From Clostridium sp. UBA6758 (lineage in GTDB: Bacteria; Bacillota; Clostridia; Clostridiales; Clostridiaceae), in contig DKGY01000038.1 in NCBI GenBank assembly GCA_002453475.1, positions 96,364-105,208 of the forward strand: a stretch of 8,845 nucleotides of DNA, given 5' to 3'. Below, one piece after another: positions 1 through 8,845 of the stretch. Below the pieces are notes generated by a model that worked only from the letters and a program-made list of their open reading frames with translations, made no database searches and had not been told where the DNA came from. Made by a program: the position numbers and the translations under genes. Each line of letters opens with the position of its first letter. The first letter of the stretch is position 1.

Positions 1-990
<990 letters not shown>

Positions 991-1006
991 CTAATTTTTA
1001 TAGTGG

Positions 1007-1046
1007 AAATATCGAACAAATAGTATATTTGTTCGATATTTTATTT
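1007..1046 (+). terminator. Rho-independent terminator after eno
   Basis: A perfect 14-bp stem (1007-1020 with 1028-1041) has a 7-base loop, which can pair further to leave 3 bases. It begins 17 bases after the eno stop and runs into a T-rich tail (TTTATTTAT). Confidence 0.85.
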
Positions 1047-1105
1047 ATATATTACAATTTTGTACTATTTTAATATATATATATTTACATTTATTACTGT
1101 TTGCA

Positions 1106-1134
1106 TTGTAAAAATATTTTTACTGTGATAAAAT
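1106..1134 (+). promoter_or_regulatory. Probable sigma-A promoter of secG
   Basis: TTGTAA (1106-1111) is followed after 17 bases by TAAAAT (1129-1134), and a TG one base upstream makes it an extended -10. The spacer is almost filled by the 16-bp perfect palindrome GTAAAAATATTTTTAC (1108-1123). This could be an operator or simply AT-rich chance. The predicted start lies about 35 bases before the secG ATG. Confidence 0.5.
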
Positions 1135-1175
1135 ATATTACATGTATAAGGATAAAGAAATAAGGGGGTATAATA

Positions 1176-1409
1176 ATGATAACAGCATTAAAGGTTGTAA
1201 TAATTATTTCCGCATTAACAGTTATATTAGCAATATCTCTTCAAGAAAGTAAATCATCAGGATTAGGTGGTTTAGTTGCTGGAAGTTCAGAAACTTTTTA
1301 TAGCAAGAATAAAACTAAAACAAAGGAATCATTCTTAACTAAGCTTACTATAGTATCAGCTATTGTTTTTGTAGGGTCAATTATAGGAATAAATATATTT
1401 ATACTTTAA
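1176..1409 (+). CDS. secG: Preprotein translocase subunit SecG
   Basis: SecG is the small, non-essential membrane subunit of the SecYEG channel and assists SecA-driven protein export. The 77-residue product has the family size and plan: a transmembrane helix at about 3-22, a loop carrying the signature ESKSSGLGGLVAGSSETF (24-41), a basic stretch (KNKTKTK), and a second helix at about 57-77. The ATG is preceded by AAGGGGGT with 7 bases of spacing. The gene has its own promoter and terminator, so it can be expressed apart from eno. In many clostridia eno-secG is followed by rnr and smpB; here yerC follows instead. No membrane-topology anomaly is seen. Confidence 0.95.
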   Translation: MITALKVVIIISALTVILAISLQESKSSGLGGLVAGSSETFYSKNKTKTKESFLTKLTIVSAIVFVGSIIGINIFIL

Positions 1410-1411
1410 CT

Positions 1412-1443
1412 AAAAGCTATCCAGGGGGATAGCTTTTGTATTT
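1412..1443 (+). terminator. Rho-independent terminator after secG
   Basis: The stem AAAAGCTATCC (1412-1422) pairs perfectly with GGATAGCTTTT (1427-1437) around the 4-base loop AGGG. The descending arm ends in TTTT and continues as GTATTT. It starts 3 bases after the secG stop. Confidence 0.85.
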
Positions 1444-1476
1444 AATGTCTGATAAAATTATATTAAAGATTAAATA

Positions 1477-1505
1477 TTTACACCTTAGTATGATAATTTT
1501 ATAAT
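1477..1505 (+). promoter_or_regulatory. Sigma-A promoter of yerC
   Basis: TTTACA (1477-1482), 17 bases, then TATAAT (1500-1505). This is the closest match to consensus in the window, five of six and six of six. The predicted start is about 30 bases before the chosen ATG, giving a short leader. Confidence 0.7.
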
Positions 1506-1545
1506 GTAGATATAGATGAATTTTTAAGTGATAGGGGAGAAAGTA

Positions 1546-1860
1546 ATGAGTGGATATGTTTCAAAACTTGAAACTCCAGAAATGGATTATCTTGTTGATG
1601 CTATTAGATCTCTTAAAACCAGAGAGGAAGTATATAGGTTCCTTGAAGATGTTTGTACAATAAATGAAATAAAAGCAATGGAGCAAAGGCTTCAAGTTGC
1701 AAGAATGCTTAAAGATAGAAGAACTTATTTGGATATCGCTAGTAGTACTGGGGCTAGTACTGCAACCATAAGTAGAGTCAATCGTTCTCTAAATTATGGG
1801 AATAATGGATATAAGGTGGTATTTGAAAGAATTGATTGGAAGGAATATGAAGATAAATAA
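1546..1860 (+). CDS. yerC: YerC/YecD-type TrpR-superfamily DNA-binding regulator
   Basis: A small, all-helical DNA-binding protein of the Trp-repressor superfamily; the regulon and ligand of the YerC branch are not known to me. The start is set at the ATG at 1546 because AGGGGAG (1533-1539) lies 6 bases before it. A GTG 18 bases upstream is in frame but overlaps the predicted leader and has no ribosome binding site. This start gives 104 residues, the length I recall for Bacillus YerC. The TrpR-like core includes EIKAMEQRLQVARML (about 41-55) and a helix-turn-helix at about 61-82 (YLDIASSTGASTATISRVNR). It is monocistronic, with its own promoter and terminator. It sits upstream of pcrA-ligA as yerC does in Bacillus. 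Control of those genes is possible, but nothing in the sequence shows it. Confidence 0.92.
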   Translation: MSGYVSKLETPEMDYLVDAIRSLKTREEVYRFLEDVCTINEIKAMEQRLQVARMLKDRRTYLDIASSTGASTATISRVNRSLNYGNNGYKVVFERIDWKEYEDK

Positions 1861-1883
1861 TAAATAATCATAGATTGATTAGA

Positions 1884-1921
1884 AGAAAGGTCTTGCTTTG
1901 AAGATAGTAAGGCTTTTTTCT
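1884..1921 (+). terminator. Rho-independent terminator after yerC
   Basis: A 14-bp stem (1884-1897 with 1906-1919) includes four G-U pairs and closes an 8-base loop. The descending arm ends in a run of six T. It lies 23 bases past the stop. The G-U pairs make it work on the plus-strand RNA only. Confidence 0.8.
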
Positions 1922-2010
1922 ATTTGATTAACTTATGAAAAATAAAATTAATAACAATGTGAGAGGAGAGGATGGTGTAGTAACCATTCTTGGTAATTAC
2001 TTATATGTCG

Positions 2011-2038
2011 TTTATAAATTCGTAGTATATGGTATAAT
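2011..2038 (+). promoter_or_regulatory. Probable promoter of pcrA
   Basis: An extended -10, TG-G-TATAAT (2030-2038), is preceded after 16 bases by a weak -35, TTTATA (2011-2016). Transcription would start near 2045, leaving a leader of about 80 bases before pcrA. The gap 1921-2127 otherwise holds only a weak 7-bp hairpin (about 1970-1989) and no convincing gene. Confidence 0.5.
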
Positions 2039-2127
2039 AAAGAATAGGTTAAATTTTCATAGTTTATTATAGAGTAAAGAAGATTAACTAAATTACATTA
2101 GATAACTATAAATTTAGGAGTGATTAG

Positions 2128-4389
2128 ATGGATTTAAAGAAGCTATTAAACAAGGAGCAATATGAAGCAGCTATTACTGTAGAAGGCCCCTTGTTAATTT
2201 TAGCAGGTGCAGGATCGGGAAAGACCAGAGTTCTTACTTATAGAATGGCACATATGATTAATGATTTAAATATATATCCCTCACAGATTTTAGCTTTAAC
2301 TTTTACAAATAAAGCGGCAGGAGAGATGAAGGAAAGAGTTAAAACATTAGTAGGAGATGTAGTTGATACCATGTGGGTTTCAACTTTTCACTCTAGCTGT
2401 GTAAGAATTTTAAGAAGAGAAATAGATAAATTGGGATACAATAAAAATTTTACTATATATGATAGTTACGATGCTAAATCTCTAGTAAAGCAATGCATGA
2501 AAGAACTTAATATCAATGATAAAGATATTACTGATGGAGAAATTATCTCAAAAATTTCCGATGCTAAAAATAAATTAATATCTGCTAGCAAGTTTAAAAA
2601 AGAAAATGAAGGAAACTTCAGAATGAATAAGATAGCAGATGTTTATCTAACCTACGAAAAGAAATTAAAGACTACAAATTCTTTGGATTTTGATGATTTA
2701 ATTTATTTAACTGTTAAACTGTTTAAAGAAAATGATGAGGTTAGAGAGTTTTATAGAAGAAAATTTAGATACATACTAGTAGATGAGTATCAAGATACAA
2801 ATAAATGTCAATATGAATTAATAAAGCTTTTAGTTAATAAAAATGAAAATATATGTGTAGTTGGAGATGACGACCAATGTATTTATGCATGGAGAGGTGC
2901 AGATATTAATAATATATTGGACTTTGAAAATGATTTTCCAGGGGCAAAGGTTATTAAGTTGGAGCAAAACTATAGGTCAAAATCAAATATATTAGAAGCT
3001 GCCAACAAGGTTATTAGAAATAATGCCCAAAGGAAAGATAAAGTATTAAGAACTGAAAGTGAATCTGGAGAAAAGCTAAAGGTATATAGGGCTTATAGTG
3101 ATATAGATGAAGGGAATTTTGTGGCAACTCAAATTAAAAGAATGATTAGAGAAGAAAATAGAAGCTTAAAAGACTTTGCCATACTTTATAGAATGAACTC
3201 TCAATCTCGTATTTTTGAGGAAGCCTTTAGAAGAAATGAGATAACCTATAAAATAGTAGGGGGACTCAGATTCTATGAAAGAAAAGAAATTAAGGATATT
3301 ATGGCATACTTGAAGGTCATAAATAATCCACTTGATGATATAAGTTTAAAGAGAATTATAAACGAGCCCAAAAGAAGTATTGGAGACACAACTATAGCTA
3401 AGGTACAAGAATTTGCAGTAGAAAATAATATATGCATGTATGATGCACTGTTAGATGCAGAATTTATACCAAATCTTTCTGCAAGGGCTATAACATCTAT
3501 AAATAAATTTGTGAGTTTAATGAATACTCTTATAGTAGATGCGGAGAATATAAGCGTACCTGAACTAATTGAGGATATTTTAGATAGAAGTGGATACATG
3601 AAAATGCTTAAGGGTTCTAGTAGTGCTGAGGATGAAAGTAGAATAGAAAACTTAAAGGAGCTTGTATCTGATGCTGTAGTATTTGAAAACTCTTCAGAGG
3701 ATAAGTCCTTGAGTGCATTTCTAGAAAAGGTAACTTTAGTTTCGGATATAGATAATTTAGATGAAGAAAACAATGCTGTAGTAATGATGACTGTTCATAG
3801 TTCAAAGGGACTTGAATTCCCAGTAGTTTTCTTAGTTGGGATGGAGAATGGAATATTTCCAGGTGTAGCTTCTTTGAATAACTTCCATGAGATGGAGGAG
3901 TCAAGGAGACTTTGCTATGTTGCTATTACAAGAGCAGAAGAGATGCTATATATATCATCGGCAGAACAGCGTATGGTATTTGGTAGAACTGTCGGATATC
4001 CTATATCCGACTTCATAAGTGAAATACCTAAGGAATTAAAAACTGATTTAAATGATGATGGAGGAACTCAATCTAGAGGCAGTTCTGATAATATTAATAA
4101 TAAAGTTAATAATAAAGTTAATAATAATCCTCACTCCTTTAGAAGTGGTTTTTATAATACAAAGCAAACTATTACTTTTAGTGAAGCTGGTAACATGGAA
4201 TGTGGAGTTGATAAATGTGCATCTAAAGAAGAACTTACCATAGGGGTAAAGGTAAGACATGGTAAATTTGGAGTAGGAACTGTAGTATCCATATCTTCAG
4301 ATAATGGAGAAACTATAGTAACTATAGCCTTTAACAATATGGGAATCAAAAAGCTTATGCTTAACAAAGCAGGTCTTGAACTAGCTTAA
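2128..4389 (+). CDS. pcrA: ATP-dependent DNA helicase PcrA (UvrD/Rep family, SF1)
   Basis: An ATP-driven 3'-5' DNA helicase acting in repair, plasmid replication, removal of RecA filaments and clearing of stalled RNA polymerase. The 753 residues are close to the family length. Motifs in order: Q motif LNKEQ (7-11), Walker A GAGSGKT (27-33), Ia LTFTNKAAGEM, Walker B/DExQ VDEYQDT (D219-E220), motif III GDDDQCIYAWRGAD (246 on), IV EQNYRS, V VHSSKGLEF (556-564), VI ESRRLCYVAITRA (591-603). An Asn-rich linker with a short tandem repeat (about 655-668) leads to a C-terminal Tudor-like module (about 706-750, VRHGKFGVGTVV). In Bacillus PcrA that module contacts RNA polymerase. AGGAG sits 7 bases before the ATG. 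Motif III has GDDDQ where GDPDQ is common; this may be a clostridial variant. No pcrB-like gene precedes it. Confidence 0.97.
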   Translation: MDLKKLLNKEQYEAAITVEGPLLILAGAGSGKTRVLTYRMAHMINDLNIYPSQILALTFTNKAAGEMKERVKTLVGDVVDTMWVSTFHSSCVRILRREIDKLGYNKNFTIYDSYDAKSLVKQCMKELNINDKDITDGEIISKISDAKNKLISASKFKKENEGNFRMNKIADVYLTYEKKLKTTNSLDFDDLIYLTVKLFKENDEVREFYRRKFRYILVDEYQDTNKCQYELIKLLVNKNENICVVGDDDQCIYAWRGADINNILDFENDFPGAKVIKLEQNYRSKSNILEAANKVIRNNAQRKDKVLRTESESGEKLKVYRAYSDIDEGNFVATQIKRMIREENRSLKDFAILYRMNSQSRIFEEAFRRNEITYKIVGGLRFYERKEIKDIMAYLKVINNPLDDISLKRIINEPKRSIGDTTIAKVQEFAVENNICMYDALLDAEFIPNLSARAITSINKFVSLMNTLIVDAENISVPELIEDILDRSGYMKMLKGSSSAEDESRIENLKELVSDAVVFENSSEDKSLSAFLEKVTLVSDIDNLDEENNAVVMMTVHSSKGLEFPVVFLVGMENGIFPGVASLNNFHEMEESRRLCYVAITRAEEMLYISSAEQRMVFGRTVGYPISDFISEIPKELKTDLNDDGGTQSRGSSDNINNKVNNKVNNNPHSFRSGFYNTKQTITFSEAGNMECGVDKCASKEELTIGVKVRHGKFGVGTVVSISSDNGETIVTIAFNNMGIKKLMLNKAGLELA
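4096..4127 (+). repeat. Short in-frame tandem repeat in pcrA linker
   Basis: The 12-base unit AATAATAAAGTT occurs twice and then as an 8-base partial copy. It is in frame and encodes N-N-K-V twice followed by N-N-N (residues 657-667). It lies in the flexible linker between the helicase core and the C-terminal Tudor-like module, where length changes should be tolerated. Slippage here would add or remove four residues without a frameshift. Confidence 0.85.
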
Positions 4390-4431
4390 GATAGTTCAAG
4401 AAAGCCACGAAGATAGTAGAATAGTTTATAG

Positions 4432-4467
4432 TAGGCTATGTTTTAGATGTTAATAAAACATAGCCTA
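4432..4467 (+). other. Stem-loop without U-tract between pcrA and ligA
   Basis: A perfect 14-bp stem (4432-4445 with 4454-4467) closes an 8-base loop. Neither strand has a T-run after it: the plus side continues AATTAAATGCATATAT and the minus side CTATAAAC. It may be a weak terminator, an mRNA processing or stabilising element, or a partial block that sets the pcrA to ligA ratio. I see no good promoter between it and ligA, so some read-through from pcrA is likely. Confidence 0.6.
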
Positions 4468-4470
4468 TAA

Positions 4471-6519
<2,049 letters not shown>

Positions 6520-6526
6520 AATAGAA

Positions 6527-6569
6527 AGCATCAGCCCCATGGAGTTTTTAATCCATGGGGCTGATTGCT
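6527..6569. terminator. GC-rich hairpin terminator between ligA and a convergent gene
   Basis: A 13-bp perfect stem (6531-6543 with 6552-6564, core CAGCCCCATGGA) is extended by 4 bp after a one-base bulge; the loop is 8 bases. On the plus strand the tail is ATAGTTAAATAATT, poor in T. On the minus strand the hairpin is followed by TTTCTATTTT, so it looks better as a terminator for the minus-strand gene and probably serves both. It starts 7 bases after the ligA stop. A second small inverted repeat (TTAGTATT at 6582-6589, AATACTAA at 6594-6601) lies between the two genes. Confidence 0.75.
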
Positions 6570-6663
6570 ATAGTTAAATAATTAGTATTTTACAATACTA
6601 AGATTCGATATAAGTTGTTCTATTGATTAGGAGTTTCATCCTTAACTAAAAATAATTATTATT

Positions 6664-6933
6664 CTAGATAGTAGAGTCAGTAGTGCTATCTAAAGGTGCT
6701 GAATCAGAACTTATATCAATTATTTCAGATTTCTTATGTTGTTCTTTTTCCTTAGCTTGCATATCTATACATGAAATATTTAGTATATGTGAGATTTTTT
6801 CAAGTATATAATTACTATATCTCAGCTGACTATATATAGAATTGAAAACAACAAATCCCCAAATGATTATTACCATAAAAGTTATTAATGATAAGATTCC
6901 TAATATTTTCAATATAATATCTAAGTAAATCAT
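6664..6933 (-). CDS. Small single-pass membrane protein, unrecognised
   Basis: I do not recognise this 89-residue product. One long hydrophobic helix spans about residues 4-31 (LDIILKILG...VVFN). A likely amphipathic segment follows (about 33-54, with QLRYSNYILEKISHILN), containing a single Cys at about 55. The tail is polar: a Lys/Glu/Gln-rich stretch (QAKEKEQHKK), then Ser, Thr and Asp (about 75-88). The plan suggests a membrane-anchored protein with a short soluble tail. The gene is credible because GGAGGT stands 5-6 bases before the ATG, an extended -10 lies upstream, and a hairpin with a T-rich minus-strand tail lies downstream. It is convergent with ligA and divergent from the binding-protein gene. 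No function can be inferred. Confidence 0.8.
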   Translation of the reverse strand: MIYLDIILKILGILSLITFMVIIIWGFVVFNSIYSQLRYSNYILEKISHILNISCIDMQAKEKEQHKKSEIIDISSDSAPLDSTTDSTI

Positions 6934-6969
6934 AAGATACCTCCAATTTATTTACACATTAATATAAAT

Positions 6970-6978
6970 ATTATATCA
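6970..6978 (-). promoter_or_regulatory. Extended -10 promoter of the small membrane protein gene
   Basis: Read on the minus strand, TGATATAAT is an extended -10 (TG-A-TATAAT). It lies 36 bases before the ATG at 6933. The -35 region is poor (TTTTCC-like), as is common with extended -10 promoters. It overlaps the region where the divergent binding-protein promoter should lie, so the two may interfere. Confidence 0.55.
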
Positions 6979-6982
6979 CATG

Positions 6983-7012
6983 TTTACAATTGGAAAAGAA
7001 AAATTTTATGTT
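6983..7012 (+). promoter_or_regulatory. Tentative promoter of the binding-protein gene
   Basis: TTTACA (6983-6988), 18 bases, then TATGTT (7007-7012) is the best match I find before the gene at 7078. An alternative is TTGTTT (7026-7031), 17 bases, TAAATA (7049-7054), which would leave almost no leader. Neither is strong. Confidence 0.25.
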
Positions 7013-7077
7013 AACTTATTCATAATTGTTTATTTTGGAATAAATGAGTAAATAATTTTAAAATAGGAGGTGTTATA

Positions 7078-8667
7078 GTGAAAAAAATAATATTTACAGT
7101 ACTTTGCATTATAATAATTTTAGCGGGTATATCTATTGAAAAAGAGAAGTTAAATTCTGTAAATAATAATAAAATGAATTATATAACTTACAATATGAAT
7201 GTAAATCCTGAAGATTTGCAGTTAACAGCAGAAGATAGTGTAAGAGATAAAGATTTGCTAATAACACTTTTTGAAGGGTTAGTAAAAGAAGATAGTAATG
7301 GGGAAATAGTGCCAGCACTTGCAAAGGAGATAATAGTTTCTGAAGATGGTTTAGAATATACTTTTAAGTTAAGAGAGGATATATATTATAGTTCTGGAGA
7401 AAAAATTACTTCAGAGGCATTTAAGAGTTTTTTTAAAGCTTTTTTAAGTGATAGAAATAATATATATGCTAGTAGGCTAGATTGTATATATGGAGCTAAG
7501 AGTTTTAGAGAGGGAACTAGTGAATTTTCAGATGTAGCAATAAGTGTAAAAGATGATAGCACTCTAGCTATAAGGCTAAATTACAAAAGTCCTTATTTTA
7601 TTTATATCTTAGCCAATCCAGTATTTAACCTTAGAGATTATGGAAGTTTGAATAAGTATAAGGAAAATTTTTCTTCAATAAGATATACAGGTCCATTTGT
7701 AATAAAACAAGTAAATAATGATGAGATTTATATAGAAAAAAATCAAAAATATTATGAAAAAACTAAAATCACTGATGAAAACATTAGAATTACATTTTTA
7801 AACAGCGTAGAAAATACTTTAGCTATTTTTGAAAAAACAGCAGACACTAATATAGATGACTTTTCAGGAAGTATAGATATAATGATGGATGCTCCTATAA
7901 ATGAACTTTCAAGATTATCTCAAAATTCAATGGTTAAGGGGTTTAATGGTTCATCTATATATTATTTGAATTTTAATAAGGATAAAGAAAGTGTTGGTGG
8001 AGGTATAAACTTTAGAATAGCAATAAACTCACTTTTATCAAAGGAGTATTACTCACAACTTATATGCAAAGAATTACTTACTCCAGCCACATCATATACC
8101 ATGGAAACAGAAAAAACAGAACAAGCATTTTCGACTTTTGGAGATACTGAAAAAGCTAAAGAATTCTTTGGTAAGGTTAATGTAAATGAAAAGTCTAAAA
8201 TAAGAGTAATTTATGAAAAAAATAATCTGAATAGAAGAATTGTTGAAGATTTAAGTGGTGATATTAAAGAGTGTACTAATTCGGAAATAGTTTTGAAAGA
8301 ATACCCTAAAGAAGAATTGAAGAAAGCCATTAATGAAGGAGATTATGATATAGTATTACAGAGGTTTGATTTTAAGTATGGAAATCCTGGAGAATATTAT
8401 GAGAGCTTGACTAAGATTTCTAATAATAATGTTATTACATATGATGATGAAGAATATTACAATCTAATAAAGTCTGCATCATATGAAATGAATGAAGAAA
8501 AAAGAAAAATTATTTATGAGGAATGTGAAAAAATATTAAAAAATCAGTTAATATCCATACCTATATATAACATTAATAATGTTATTTGCATAAAAGAAGG
8601 TATAAATAATATATATGTAACTACTACTGGAAATATAAAATTAGATAATGTTAAAGAAGTACCTTAA
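7078..8667 (+). CDS. Peptide ABC transporter-type solute-binding protein (SBP family 5)
   Basis: A 529-residue OppA/DppA-like extracellular binding protein, expected to capture peptides or similar ligands for an ABC importer. The GTG start is supported by AGGAGG 7 bases upstream. Residues 4-17 form a hydrophobic N-terminal segment after two Lys. Family marks include LLITLFEGLV (60-69), PALAKEIIVSEDGLEYTFKLRED (79-101), TGPF (204-207), and the later FNKDKESVGGGINFRIAINSLLSKEYY region, which matches the usual NP...VR.A...AIDR segment. Oddity: the lipobox reads LAGIS, with Ile18 where a lipoprotein would have Cys. The only nearby Cys (residue 10) is inside the hydrophobic core. The protein may stay tethered by an uncleaved signal anchor or be released. 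No permease or ATPase gene is adjacent, so it is an orphan or serves a distant transporter. It could have a sensing role; ligand unknown. Confidence 0.85.
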   Translation: MKKIIFTVLCIIIILAGISIEKEKLNSVNNNKMNYITYNMNVNPEDLQLTAEDSVRDKDLLITLFEGLVKEDSNGEIVPALAKEIIVSEDGLEYTFKLREDIYYSSGEKITSEAFKSFFKAFLSDRNNIYASRLDCIYGAKSFREGTSEFSDVAISVKDDSTLAIRLNYKSPYFIYILANPVFNLRDYGSLNKYKENFSSIRYTGPFVIKQVNNDEIYIEKNQKYYEKTKITDENIRITFLNSVENTLAIFEKTADTNIDDFSGSIDIMMDAPINELSRLSQNSMVKGFNGSSIYYLNFNKDKESVGGGINFRIAINSLLSKEYYSQLICKELLTPATSYTMETEKTEQAFSTFGDTEKAKEFFGKVNVNEKSKIRVIYEKNNLNRRIVEDLSGDIKECTNSEIVLKEYPKEELKKAINEGDYDIVLQRFDFKYGNPGEYYESLTKISNNNVITYDDEEYYNLIKSASYEMNEEKRKIIYEECEKILKNQLISIPIYNINNVICIKEGINNIYVTTTGNIKLDNVKEVP

Positions 8668-8687
8668 ATTTAAGGTACTTCTTTATT
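8652..8687. terminator. Palindromic bidirectional terminator overlapping the binding-protein stop
   Basis: Bases 8653-8684 are a perfect 32-base palindrome (AAAGAAGTACCTTAAA and its complement), folding to a 14-bp stem around AATT. Its left arm encodes the last residues (KEVP) and stop of the binding-protein gene. Both descending arms end in CTTCTTTA, so it should terminate from either side. It starts one base after the probable minus-strand stop at 8686-8688, allowing for a shared edge. Confidence 0.8.
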
Positions 8688-8844
8688 AGAAATCTAAAAT
8701 GGTATTTAAATAAATAATTGTAAAAAAGTTAAACATATTTTTACAAGAGTCAAAGCTATGTTTATAATGTTTATAACTTTCCTTCTTTCTATTTAAAGAA
8801 ATATTTTTAACAAAAATAGGTGCTAAATCATTAGTATCATTGTT
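8686..8844 (-). CDS. Probable C-terminal end of a minus-strand gene, cut by the window edge
   Basis: On the minus strand one frame is open from the right edge for 52 codons to a TAA at 8686-8688. The other two minus frames close within a few codons of the edge. The translation reads from NNDTNDLAPIFVKNISL, through the basic/aromatic stretch RKKESYKHYKHSFDS, to the hydrophobic end FFTIIYLNTILDF. Codon choice (TTA, AGA, GCA, CCT, mostly A/T endings) fits the neighbours. The stop is directly followed by the bidirectional hairpin, as expected for a convergent gene. I do not recognise the family, and an open frame of this length could arise by chance in AT-rich DNA. Confidence 0.5.
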   Translation of the reverse strand, partial: NNDTNDLAPIFVKNISLNRKKESYKHYKHSFDSCKNMFNFFTIIYLNTILDF

Positions 8845-8845
8845 T

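Noticed and set aside
1528..1545. Upstream GTG start for yerC adding six residues
   Set aside because: No ribosome binding site lies before it, while AGGGGAG with good spacing precedes the ATG at 1546; the shorter product matches the usual length.
1970..1989. Small hairpin upstream of pcrA (GGATGGT with ACCATTC)
   Set aside because: Only 7 bp with one G-U pair, upstream of the predicted transcription start, and not followed by a T-run; too weak to call a riboswitch or terminator.
1935..2072. Plus-strand open frame of 45 codons between yerC and pcrA (MKNKINNNVRGEDG...)
   Set aside because: No ribosome binding site precedes its ATG, it starts just after the yerC terminator tail, and it runs through the probable pcrA promoter. 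Most likely chance.
3273..3904. Two overlapping minus-strand open frames inside pcrA
   Set aside because: They lie antisense to a well-conserved helicase region, have serine- and leucine-rich compositions typical of reversed AT-rich coding DNA, and lack ribosome binding sites.
4048..4367. Three short frames around the end of pcrA on both strands
   Set aside because: Shadows of the Asn-rich linker and Tudor-like module; repetitive translation (IIN, LIIKL) reflects the tandem repeat.
7105..7107. Cys10 of the binding protein as a lipobox cysteine
   Set aside because: Only nine residues precede it and it lies in the middle of the hydrophobic core, so no proper signal peptide would precede the cleavage site.
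7133..7324. Minus-strand frame of 63 codons within the binding-protein gene
   Set aside because: Leucine and tyrosine rich antisense shadow with no ribosome binding site.

Overview
The window is strongly AT-rich and reads as ordinary chromosome from a low-GC Firmicute, most likely a Clostridium-type organism. The basis is A/T-ending codons, AGA for Arg and TTA for Leu, strong AGGAGG-like ribosome binding sites, sigma-A-like promoters, and the closest resemblance of every recognisable protein to clostridial families. No tRNA, rRNA, CRISPR array, insertion sequence or phage gene was seen.

Layout from left to right. (1) 1-990 is the C-terminal three quarters of enolase, entering from the left edge and ending at a strong terminator. 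(2) 1106-1440 is secG, a small SecYEG translocon subunit with its own promoter and terminator. (3) 1477-1920 is a monocistronic TrpR-superfamily regulator of the YerC type, again with a near-consensus promoter and a terminator. (4) 2011-6519 holds pcrA and ligA, a UvrD-type helicase followed by the NAD+-dependent DNA ligase. This is the replication and repair block of the window. The two genes are separated by about 130 bases that contain a perfect 14-bp stem-loop without a U-tract. (5) 6527-6978 holds a GC-rich bidirectional hairpin and a small, unrecognised single-pass membrane protein on the minus strand, convergent with ligA. (6) 7078-8667 is a family 5 (oligopeptide-type) extracellular solute-binding protein, divergent from the small membrane protein and with no transporter genes beside it. 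(7) 8686-8845 holds the probable 3' end of a further minus-strand gene, convergent with the binding protein and separated from it by a palindromic hairpin.

Most genes appear to be separate transcription units, each bounded by hairpins, rather than one operon. yerC, pcrA and ligA lie together in other Firmicutes too, so that part is conserved. The eno-secG pair running directly into yerC-pcrA-ligA, and ligA ending at a convergent gene, look less usual.

I found no clear new multi-gene system. The points most worth a second look are: a LigA in which two residues that contact the adenine base in the E. coli enzyme (Glu113 and Lys290) are both replaced; a family 5 binding protein without the lipobox cysteine; an unrecognised small membrane protein; and a short partial minus-strand gene at the right edge.
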